This document shows, piece after piece, positions 6,610 through 14,425 of a DNA stretch of 21,403 nucleotides. Positions within the stretch are counted from its first letter, which is position 1. The number at the start of each line of letters is the position of its first letter. The notes under the pieces were generated by a model. That model worked only from the letters and a program-made list of their open reading frames with translations, was not told the origin of the DNA and ran no database searches. Position numbers and translations under genes: made by a program. This DNA is from Clostridia bacterium. GTDB taxonomy: Bacteria > Bacillota > Clostridia > Oscillospirales > CAG-272. The stretch is taken from the NCBI GenBank assembly GCA_029010655.1, contig JAQXKW010000250.1:1-21403 (forward strand), read 5' to 3'.

Positions 6610-8844
6610 ATGAGCAGAATTACCCAAATTCCCAAAAAACTGAAAAGCGCGTTTACAAAGCAGGCAGGCATGTGGCTGCTTTTGGAGCTTGCCGCCGTTA
6701 TTCTGATTACCACTGTTGCCGGAAACTATATTTTCAACTACGTGGGCGGCACTGTTTCATCAAAAACCGATGTAAGCACTTGGGAGTATATCTATACAAA
6801 CAGTGCCGAGACACCGGCATATTCGGCGGGCAGGGATTGGAGCACTGCCAATACGCTGACCCCCATGTCAAAGGAAAAAACAGGCTCATATCTGCACCTT
6901 AGGGGAACTTTTGCGGGAAAGGATTTTGAGCAGACCTTTGTTATTAAAACGGATTTCGCACCTGTAAAGATTTCGCTTAACGGCACAGAGGTTTATAACA
7001 ATCATTACGGGGAAAGCGAATATACGGGAAACTGCTACAATGCGGTTAAGGTCCCCGCTTCAAACGGCGGCACATTGGCGGAAATATCAATCCGTCTGCC
7101 TTTTTCCGCCGAGCTTCAGACATATTTTTCCGACAGCGGAAAAAGCGCGGCTTATACTGTAAACACAAGCCTTGTTTTTTCGCTGATTGTTCTTTTTATC
7201 GGTACTCTTTCTCTGGTATCTTCGTTAATAGGAGCCGCAGTTAAGAAAAAACACCTGAGCATTACCGCCTCCCTGCTTATAACGGCATACGGTGCGGCGG
7301 CGGTGATGCCCGCAGTTTCCCGAGGGAGCTATCTTTTGAATTTCCCCCGGTTTTATAATATTTCCGCCGCGGCGGAGCTGTTCGTTATAGTTCTGTTTTT
7401 GGCATCGGTTGCCTATGTGCTGAAAATAAAGGATAAGGGAATAGTATTTTCCCTGTGCCTTTGCGCTGTGACCGTGGGTGCGGTGCTTTTCCCCGAAAGC
7501 GTTTCTCTCCTAAAAATCGCATATGTTGTTGCCTCTGTTGCCGTTTTTTCGGCAACGGTTGCCTTGGCGGTCAAGTGCAAGGGGCTGTTAAACAGGAGAA
7601 TTCAGTACGCAAAGAGCATTTTTACCGTGCTTTCATTTTTGGCTTTACTGGAACTCCTGTGCGGTATTTTGCAAATGACAATGCAGTACAGGGTCAGCTT
7701 TTCATACTGCCTTTTGGAAGGCGAGTTTATTTTCCTTTGCGTTATTACGGTTATTTTGTCGGCAAGGCTGTTTGCCAACCGAAATCCGCAGATTGTGGAG
7801 CTCAAAACCGCAAAATACAGCGAATACGTTACAAAGGTCGCCGACCTTATGAAGCATGTGCTGAGCCTTGACTCCGAGGAGGAAATATGCAAAACCGTTG
7901 CAGACGGCGTTTACGGTCTGTACGGAGATGTGTCGGAGCATATTGAGGACGGGGGGCTTGCCTTCTCAGTTTCGGTAAAGGAAAACTCACAGTACAGGGA
8001 AATATATAACAAATCGCTGAATGAGAGGGTAAATTATTCTGCAATTGAACACAGATGCGCCGACAGCGGAAGCGGCTGTATTTTTGCGGAAACGTATTTT
8101 GACCTTGTCTTCGGGAATAAAAACGGTTATCATCTTTTCTTCCACTTTGAGGGAATAAAGAACGGTCTTTCTTCGTTTTTCATCAGTATAATTGCAACGC
8201 TTTATAGCTGTATCGAGGTCGCCGTCTCGCATTTTTCCTTAAACGGCGGGGAAATCGAAAACAGGGAAATCGAAATTTTCTCAAAGCTTGCCGATAATAC
8301 GGAAATCAGCAGCGGAAACAACGCAGATCATCTTGAATGTGTTGCGTATTTCACGAAAATCATGCTGAAAGCTCTGGGCTATTCCGAGCAAATCTGCGAA
8401 ACTGTCTCCAAAGCGGCAATGCTCCACGATATAGGCAAAATCGCCATACCCTCCGAGATTACCAACAAGGCGGGTCTCCTTACGGAAGGCGAGCGGGAGA
8501 TTATAAAAAAGCATACGGAATACGGCCATATTCTGCTGTCCGTTTTTGACGACGATTTTATGAGATATGCTGCCGTAATAGCAAGAGAGCATCACGAAAG
8601 GTATGACGGCAAGGGCTACTACGGAATAAACGGAGAAAGCATAAACGAATACGCCCGTGTGGTAACCGTTGCGGATACGCTTGACGCACTTACCACAAAG
8701 CGTTCCTATAAGGAAGCGTGGCCTTTTGATACGGTTGTTGAGTACATAGACTCCAATTCGGGAACAATGTACGACCCGAAGGTGGTTTCCGCAATGCACC
8801 TGTGTATGGATGAAATTAAAAAAAGAGTATCGGAGAAAGAGTAA
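6610..8844 (+). CDS. 7TMR-DISM-like membrane sensor with HD-GYP c-di-GMP phosphodiesterase domain
   Basis: This 744-aa protein hydrolyses c-di-GMP by family assignment. Residues 20-42 are a first membrane helix. Residues of about 60-175 are an outside beta-domain (LHLRGTFAG, VKISLNGTEVY) of jelly-roll type. Seven hydrophobic helices follow between about 183 and 388. This is the layout of 7TMR-DISM receptors. A cytoplasmic linker, perhaps GAF-like, spans 395-540. The HD-GYP domain covers about 555-740 with every expected metal ligand visible: H574, H606-D607 in HDIGK, H635, H661-H662 and D689. The DG-GYP signature is altered, reading DGKGYYGINGE, without the usual proline and one residue shorter. 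It sits in an operon opened by a c-di-GMP riboswitch, so it probably gives local negative feedback. An outside signal, possibly a glycan, may set its activity (inference). Confidence 0.92.
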   Translation: MSRITQIPKKLKSAFTKQAGMWLLLELAAVILITTVAGNYIFNYVGGTVSSKTDVSTWEYIYTNSAETPAYSAGRDWSTANTLTPMSKEKTGSYLHLRGTFAGKDFEQTFVIKTDFAPVKISLNGTEVYNNHYGESEYTGNCYNAVKVPASNGGTLAEISIRLPFSAELQTYFSDSGKSAAYTVNTSLVFSLIVLFIGTLSLVSSLIGAAVKKKHLSITASLLITAYGAAAVMPAVSRGSYLLNFPRFYNISAAAELFVIVLFLASVAYVLKIKDKGIVFSLCLCAVTVGAVLFPESVSLLKIAYVVASVAVFSATVALAVKCKGLLNRRIQYAKSIFTVLSFLALLELLCGILQMTMQYRVSFSYCLLEGEFIFLCVITVILSARLFANRNPQIVELKTAKYSEYVTKVADLMKHVLSLDSEEEICKTVADGVYGLYGDVSEHIEDGGLAFSVSVKENSQYREIYNKSLNERVNYSAIEHRCADSGSGCIFAETYFDLVFGNKNGYHLFFHFEGIKNGLSSFFISIIATLYSCIEVAVSHFSLNGGEIENREIEIFSKLADNTEISSGNNADHLECVAYFTKIMLKALGYSEQICETVSKAAMLHDIGKIAIPSEITNKAGLLTEGEREIIKKHTEYGHILLSVFDDDFMRYAAVIAREHHERYDGKGYYGINGESINEYARVVTVADTLDALTTKRSYKEAWPFDTVVEYIDSNSGTMYDPKVVSAMHLCMDEIKKRVSEKE

Positions 8845-11800
8845 ATGAACCATAACCGAAGCGAAGACCGAACCGATTTTACGGCTTCGGAGGAGGAAAT
8901 CCGATTTGACCCGTCAAAAGAGCAGGAAAAGAAAACCGGGGAAGAGGTCAAAAAGGTAAAAAAGCAAAGAAAGGTCAAATGGTATTTTCTTATACCTCTT
9001 GTTCTGCTTTTGGCGGCGGCAGCCATGCTCATAGGCTGGCATTTTGTTCCCCCCACTTATCTTAACGTGTGCGTGCTCGACAAAACAATACTTACGGTTG
9101 AAGCCGATAACGATATTGATATACGCTCGATATACCGCAAGCACCAGGGCTTTTTCTGGCTTTTGGAGCAGCAGAAGTATGTTTTTGAGAACGGCAGCTT
9201 TTACGATACAAAAACCGATTATTTCGGCCATATGGTCAACGAAACCGGTCAGATTGAGTCCAACAGAGAGCTTTCCTCTCTCGATTATTCTCCAGATTTG
9301 ATGTACGTGGCCGACGTTTACGGTGCGGTGGACGATACCTACGGATATTTTGACAGCTCCGTGGCAAAGGGATCCGGCGTTTCGGTGGACGATATGTCGG
9401 TTATTTCATACGCATATGAAACAGGCGCTACGGTGATTGCCGAAATGGAGCTTTTCAATTCAAACCTTGACAGCTCAATCTATTCACAGCTTTCGAGCAT
9501 GTGCGGGGTAAAGCCTACCGGCTGGGTCGGACGGTATATTTTTGATTTGCAGGATTTCACCGACGTTCCCGACTGGGCTCCGCCCATGTACGAAAAGCAG
9601 GAGGGCGTAGAGTGGCAGTTTTCCGGTCCGGGAATACTTCTCGTTTCGGCGGACAGGATAATCGTGCTTGAACAGAAGACCGATTTTGAGTCAAAAAATC
9701 TTCTGAAAATACATATAAACTCCGATTATGAAAAGGAATTCAAAAGCTGTGATAAGGTGAATTTCTATAACTGGTTTGAAATAGTCGAGCCAAACAGCGA
9801 TACCGAGGTTATAGCCGGCTTTGAATTTGACGTAAACGCAACGGGCATGGAAAAGCTGAAGGGCGTGCTGAAAAGCCCTGTTTTTGCGGCGGCAATGAGA
9901 AAGAACGCCGAGGGCAAGGCTCCCGTATATTATTTTGCGGGAGATTTCAACGATTACGTCAATCACGAAAACTACAACAGGTTTTTGTTTGCAGACACGG
10001 TATACAGGTGGATATCCTACGACCGTCAGGGCGATATAAGCAATTTCTACTGGAACTTTTACAATCCCTTAATGAAGAAAATTCTTTCCGATATTGAGCC
10101 GAGAGTAAAAACCGACGATACGGAGGGAAAAACCGCACCGGCAAGAATAGGCGAAAACGGCTTTCAGATATATTCCCACGGGGAATGGAGAGATACGGTA
10201 ATCAATGCAGTAAGCATTAATGCAAGCGAGCCGGGCGAAAAAGGGTATTCCAGAAACTATTCCTTCTATCAAAGCCTTGTGGACGAGGCGGTAAAAATAG
10301 GCGCAAACTGCATATACGCAAAGGATATTTTGCCGCCTGAATTTTACAGAGCCGTCCACGCAAACAACTCCGGCACAAATGCCGCGAAAATCTATATTAT
10401 TCAGAATATAAAGCTCAGCGGCGACTCCGACGGGAAATATGTGACCGAAAGGATAAAATCCGCCGTAGACGCCCTTCACGGAAACGGCTCCGTAACGGAC
10501 GGTGACGGGGAACAGAAATCCACGTATTTTATTGACGTTTCGGATTATGTGCTTGCGGTAACGGCAGAAGTGTCCCAAATGCCGCAGGATTATTCGTTTT
10601 CGGGGGCATATGCGGAAGGGGAAAGGGAGACCGGATTTTCCGCCTTTCTTTACGATACGCTTCAAAGCTGTGCTGTGGACTCTTACGGATACCTTGTGCC
10701 TGTGGGCATATATGAGGAAGCCTCTCTTATACAGGGAAGCGGCATGGAGGAAAATGGCGCATACAGCCTTAACGGGATTGTAACCGACAAAGCTTGCAAA
10801 GAAGGTTACTTCTTTACCTGTACGGATTTTGAAGGAATATCTGCCCTTATGTCGTCAAACGAATCGGGACTTGCCGACAAAAGCGATAAATATGCCTATA
10901 CCTTTGAAGCCCTGAATAAGGCGGCAAACGGTCGGCTTTTCGTGTGCGGTGTAGGTGTGTCCTCTGCCGACGGAATGGGCCAAAGAGCGGCAGTTACCGA
11001 AAAGGCTCAGGGACAAAGGACGGCGGCAATGCTGAAATCTGCGGACAGCGCAGGGGTGCTGTGTGCGGTGGCGGCGGACCTTAACGACGATTGGTCGGCA
11101 GTTTCCCATGAAATGTATCCCTTCACCGTAACACTTGAAAATAATCACTTGTGGCAGAATACGGCGGACCCTGCCCAAACCACGGGCTTTGTGGCTTTCG
11201 ACGCAGAGGCGCCGGAGGAAACTGGAATTAACCTTGCCGACGACGACAGAGTTCAGATGTTGTCCCTTTCTTCAAACGAAGGATATTTCTATATAACCGC
11301 ACAGCTTCTGACGGAAATCGACTATACCGCAGAGAAGCTGTTTATCGGAATAGATACCTATCAGCGCAATGACGGCGAATATTATTATTCAAAGGAATAT
11401 ACCCCGACCGCCCTTTCGGGTATGGAGTTTGTGATCAGCTTCGACGATAAGAGGGAAGCCGCCCTTTATGTTGTTTCCTCATATGACAGAAACAGCGGCT
11501 CATATGCCACAAAGGAAAGCTATTCCGGCGCATACAGCCTTGTGTCAAAGCTTACCTACGGCGGCTTTTCTTCCGGGGACAACCAGTTTTATCAAACAGG
11601 CTCCACCGTATATATAAGAATTCCGTGGACGTGGCTTAATGTGACGGACCCGTCACAGAAGATTGTGCTGAATAACGAGGGGGAGCTTTCCGGTCAGGCA
11701 AAAACGGTCACCACAAACGGCGCCGTTGTGTCGGTGCTGATTGCTGACAAGCAGACCAAAGACCAGCTTTATCTTTTCCCGGAAACAAAGCAGGACCCCG

Positions 11801-11901
11801 CATATAAAACCTATAAATGGTCAACATGGGATACGGTTTCCTATAATATGCGGGAAAAGGAGAGCTTTGCTCTCATAAGAAGCTATTTTTCATCTAAATG
11901 A
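8845..11901 (+). CDS. membrane-anchored protein with GATase-like N-domain, degenerate glycosidase barrel and CBM9-like C-domain
   Basis: This 1018-aa protein follows the HD-GYP stop with no gap. An acidic/basic cytoplasmic tail (1-44) precedes a single membrane helix (46-68), so the rest lies outside. Residues of about 72-415 contain DLMYVADVYG, GATVIAEMELFNS, GWVGRYIFDL, YYFAGDF and FYWNFYNPL. From memory these resemble a GATase-like domain in Bacteroidota polysaccharide loci. Residues of about 430-790 align by eye with the barrels of the two glycoside hydrolases downstream: GFQIYSHGEW, ILPPEFYRAVHANN, and E575 at the acid/base site. The nucleophile Glu, however, is replaced by G702 (FVCGVG against VAEFG), so it is probably a pseudoenzyme that binds glycan. 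Residues of about 795-1015 match the CBM9/DOMON-like ends of the same hydrolases (VYIRIPWTWLNVTDPS). Confidence 0.85.
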   Translation: MNHNRSEDRTDFTASEEEIRFDPSKEQEKKTGEEVKKVKKQRKVKWYFLIPLVLLLAAAAMLIGWHFVPPTYLNVCVLDKTILTVEADNDIDIRSIYRKHQGFFWLLEQQKYVFENGSFYDTKTDYFGHMVNETGQIESNRELSSLDYSPDLMYVADVYGAVDDTYGYFDSSVAKGSGVSVDDMSVISYAYETGATVIAEMELFNSNLDSSIYSQLSSMCGVKPTGWVGRYIFDLQDFTDVPDWAPPMYEKQEGVEWQFSGPGILLVSADRIIVLEQKTDFESKNLLKIHINSDYEKEFKSCDKVNFYNWFEIVEPNSDTEVIAGFEFDVNATGMEKLKGVLKSPVFAAAMRKNAEGKAPVYYFAGDFNDYVNHENYNRFLFADTVYRWISYDRQGDISNFYWNFYNPLMKKILSDIEPRVKTDDTEGKTAPARIGENGFQIYSHGEWRDTVINAVSINASEPGEKGYSRNYSFYQSLVDEAVKIGANCIYAKDILPPEFYRAVHANNSGTNAAKIYIIQNIKLSGDSDGKYVTERIKSAVDALHGNGSVTDGDGEQKSTYFIDVSDYVLAVTAEVSQMPQDYSFSGAYAEGERETGFSAFLYDTLQSCAVDSYGYLVPVGIYEEASLIQGSGMEENGAYSLNGIVTDKACKEGYFFTCTDFEGISALMSSNESGLADKSDKYAYTFEALNKAANGRLFVCGVGVSSADGMGQRAAVTEKAQGQRTAAMLKSADSAGVLCAVAADLNDDWSAVSHEMYPFTVTLENNHLWQNTADPAQTTGFVAFDAEAPEETGINLADDDRVQMLSLSSNEGYFYITAQLLTEIDYTAEKLFIGIDTYQRNDGEYYYSKEYTPTALSGMEFVISFDDKREAALYVVSSYDRNSGSYATKESYSGAYSLVSKLTYGGFSSGDNQFYQTGSTVYIRIPWTWLNVTDPSQKIVLNNEGELSGQAKTVTTNGAVVSVLIADKQTKDQLYLFPETKQDPAYKTYKWSTWDTVSYNMREKESFALIRSYFSSK

Positions 11902-11925
11902 TTTTTCTAAAAGGAGCTGTAAATA

Positions 11926-13011
11926 TTGCACTACGAATTGTTTGCGGTATTATGTATTATTGTGTGCCTTCTGATACTGGGCGCAGAATATCTCTGGCTC
12001 TCCCTTCTTGCAAAGGAACAGGAGGACCACAAAAATAAATATACAGCCGCCGCGAAAAAAATTGAAAGCATGGTTGAGGGCATTCTTTACAGTCCCACCG
12101 AACAAAGCAGGAAAAACGAAACCGAGGCGCTGAAAAAGCTTATGGGAGACGACCCGCACCTTTTTGAAATCATAAGCGCACAGCTTTGCTTTTGGGAGGA
12201 ATACGGCGGGGACGACGCCTTTGAAAACAAAGCGGAGGTTATTGACAGCGTGTACGAGGCGCTGGACCCCGTCAAGCTGTTTTCCGATATTCTTAAATCG
12301 GGGAATAAGTATAAAATAGGCTATGCGTGCAGACGGCTTGCGGATTATGACGCCTACGATTATTTAGGCGATATTTACGACCTTTCAAAAAGCAGGAACC
12401 GCAATGTTGCCTATAACGCCGCAATGGCTCTTTCAAGGCTCGGCTACGCCGAGGGCGTTGCGGAATATGTTCTCCGTATAGAAAACGATAAAAGGTATTC
12501 CTTCAGAATAATAAACGAGCTTTTCGCAGGCTTTTCCGCCGACCGTGCCGAGCTTGCCGACCTGATTTTTGAAAAGTGCGACAGCTATATGAAGGCCGTG
12601 GTTGTAAAGGCAATAGCGCCGTACGGAATCAAGCGGTTCAGACAGCTTTTTATAGACGGTACCGTAAGCAAAAACACCGATATGCGTATAGCATGCGTAA
12701 AGGCGCTGGGAGAGCTTGCCGACCCTCGAGACGAGCATCTGCTGCTTACCGCCGCAAAGGATAAGGACTGGGTTGTGCGGTCTTCTGCGGTGAAGGGGCT
12801 TCAGAAGCTGGCGACCCCCGCCGCCGTGCAGGGGGTAAAGGACGCAACCAAGGACAAGGAATGGTGGGTCCGTCAGGCGGCGGCATACTCCCTTGTTGAT
12901 ATGAACGTGAATATATCCGAAATCGAGGACGTTTTAAGCGGATACGACAAATATGCTTCAGACGCGGTAAAGTATGCTCTTTACCGTGCTGTTGACCTGA
13001 AGGAGAGCTAA
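11926..13011 (+). CDS. membrane-anchored HEAT-repeat protein
   Basis: This 361-aa protein begins at a TTG nine bases after AAGGAG (11911-11916). Residues 4-28 are a membrane anchor (LFAVLCIIVCLLILGAEYLW). A short charged helix follows. From about residue 120 to the end, helical HEAT/PBS-type repeats are visible, with the pattern W-VR--A---L as in DKDWVVRSSAVKGLQKLA and DKEWWVRQAAAYSLVDM. HEAT repeats act as scaffolds. The protein would sit on the cytoplasmic side if the N-terminus is outside, as the positive residues after the helix suggest. It is one base from the GT2 gene, whose ribosome binding site lies within its own last codons. That supports a direct partnership with the synthase. Confidence 0.88.
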   Translation: MHYELFAVLCIIVCLLILGAEYLWLSLLAKEQEDHKNKYTAAAKKIESMVEGILYSPTEQSRKNETEALKKLMGDDPHLFEIISAQLCFWEEYGGDDAFENKAEVIDSVYEALDPVKLFSDILKSGNKYKIGYACRRLADYDAYDYLGDIYDLSKSRNRNVAYNAAMALSRLGYAEGVAEYVLRIENDKRYSFRIINELFAGFSADRAELADLIFEKCDSYMKAVVVKAIAPYGIKRFRQLFIDGTVSKNTDMRIACVKALGELADPRDEHLLLTAAKDKDWVVRSSAVKGLQKLATPAAVQGVKDATKDKEWWVRQAAAYSLVDMNVNISEIEDVLSGYDKYASDAVKYALYRAVDLKES

Positions 13012-13012
13012 A

Positions 13013-14425
13013 GTGAATTTCATTACATACGTACGGTATTTTATTGCCTTTTTCGACTATTTTTGTATGGCGTTTACCGTTACGCTCAGCCTTATATACA
13101 TAATCCAGCTTGTGATTTCCTTTGTCAGGGTGAGAAAAGACGATAAGCTAAGGCAGTCCAACGACTACGGCAGATATGTTTCAAGCGAAAATCTTCTGCC
13201 TATATCCCTTATTATCCCCGCCTATAACGAGGAAGAAAATATCGTGTCCAATATAAAGTCTCTCATGAAGATAGACTACCCGCAGTTTGAAATAGTGGTC
13301 GTAAACGACGGTTCAACCGACCGCACCCACGACCGTATTGTGGAGGCTTTCGGACTTTACGAAATCGAAACGGCGGTAAAAACCTCAATCCCCACAAAGG
13401 AAGTGCGCGGGGTGTACTACAACGTGGACTATCCGAAAATTATATACGTAGACAAGGAAAACGGAGGAAAATCCGACGCGCTTAACGCAGGAATAAATAT
13501 CTCCTCCTATCCTCTGTTTGCATGTCTCGACGCAGACTCCCGTATTGAACCCGACGCATTGCTGAAGCTTTCCATTGAGTTTCTCAAAAATACGGACACC
13601 ATAGTGGCGGGCGGTCTTGTGCGTATAGCAAACGGCTTTAAGATAAAGGACGGACGTGTGAGCGGCTTTACCATGCCGCCTAAAATGATAGAGAGATTTC
13701 AGATTGTGGAATACTACCGTTCATTTTTGTCAGGCAGGGTAAGCTGGGGCGCGGCGAACTCCATGCTGATAGTATCTGGAGCCTTCGGCGTGTTCAAAAA
13801 GCAGGCTGTTATCGACGTGGGCGGCTATAAAACCAATACTATCGGCGAGGACATGGAAATTGTCGTCCGGCTTCACAAATATATGAAAATACACAGAAAG
13901 AAATATAAGATTATCTTTTGCGAGGACGCCGTCTGCTGGACGCAGGGACCAATGTCCGTGGCGGATATTCGGAGCCAGCGCCGCCGTTGGCAGATAGGAC
14001 TGCTTGATACGCTGAAATCTCATATATCCATGCTGTTCAATCCACGGTACGGGGCAATAGGTCTTTTTGCAATACCGTATAACTGGATATTTGAGCTTTT
14101 GGGTGCCGTTGTGGAGGTGCTGGGATATTTCATAATTCCTTTTTCCCTTATTTTAGGGGAGCTTAATATGTTCTTTTTCACCATATATTTCTTAGTTGCC
14201 GCACTTTTGGGAGTAATTTTGTCAATAGGCAGTCTTATTCTGGAGCAGTTTACCAGAAAGAACATAATGAGCGCAAAGCAGTGCCTCTCTCTTTCCCTTT
14301 ATGCGGTTATTGAGAATTTCGGTTACAGACAGATGATAACTGTTTTCCGGCTTGAGGGTATATTAAAATACCGCAAGCTGCGTAAAACATGGGGCAAAAT
14401 TAAAAGAAAGGAAGTGGAGCAATGA
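13013..14425 (+). CDS. processive family 2 glycosyltransferase, polysaccharide synthase
   Basis: This 470-aa protein uses a GTG start with AAGGAGAG in the end of the upstream gene. One or two N-terminal membrane helices (11-38) precede the GT-A domain. The synthase motifs are all present: D99 (VVVNDGSTD), D173-A-D175 (CLDADSRIEPD), the catalytic base D280 in GED, and QRRRW (322-326). This is the D, DxD, TED-like, Q(R)xxRW signature of BcsA/PgaC/hyaluronan-type enzymes that polymerise and export a chain across the membrane. About three more helices lie between 350 and 412. No C-terminal PilZ domain (RxxxR plus DxSxxG) is visible, so it is not a normal c-di-GMP-gated BcsA. Substrate and polymer cannot be told from sequence. 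The TGA overlaps the next ATG (ATGA). Confidence 0.93.
   Translation: MNFITYVRYFIAFFDYFCMAFTVTLSLIYIIQLVISFVRVRKDDKLRQSNDYGRYVSSENLLPISLIIPAYNEEENIVSNIKSLMKIDYPQFEIVVVNDGSTDRTHDRIVEAFGLYEIETAVKTSIPTKEVRGVYYNVDYPKIIYVDKENGGKSDALNAGINISSYPLFACLDADSRIEPDALLKLSIEFLKNTDTIVAGGLVRIANGFKIKDGRVSGFTMPPKMIERFQIVEYYRSFLSGRVSWGAANSMLIVSGAFGVFKKQAVIDVGGYKTNTIGEDMEIVVRLHKYMKIHRKKYKIIFCEDAVCWTQGPMSVADIRSQRRRWQIGLLDTLKSHISMLFNPRYGAIGLFAIPYNWIFELLGAVVEVLGYFIIPFSLILGELNMFFFTIYFLVAALLGVILSIGSLILEQFTRKNIMSAKQCLSLSLYAVIENFGYRQMITVFRLEGILKYRKLRKTWGKIKRKEVEQ

Noticed and set aside
10069..10665. Long minus-strand reading frame opposite the 1018-aa gene, and a similar one at 15052-16089
   Set aside because: Both are opposite well-supported genes, lack binding sites and have unnatural Cys/Arg-rich composition.
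13013..14425. Assignment of the GT2 as cellulose synthase BcsA
   Set aside because: There is no PilZ domain, BcsB or BcsZ-type GH8, and fewer membrane helices than BcsA. Only processive GT2 can be supported.
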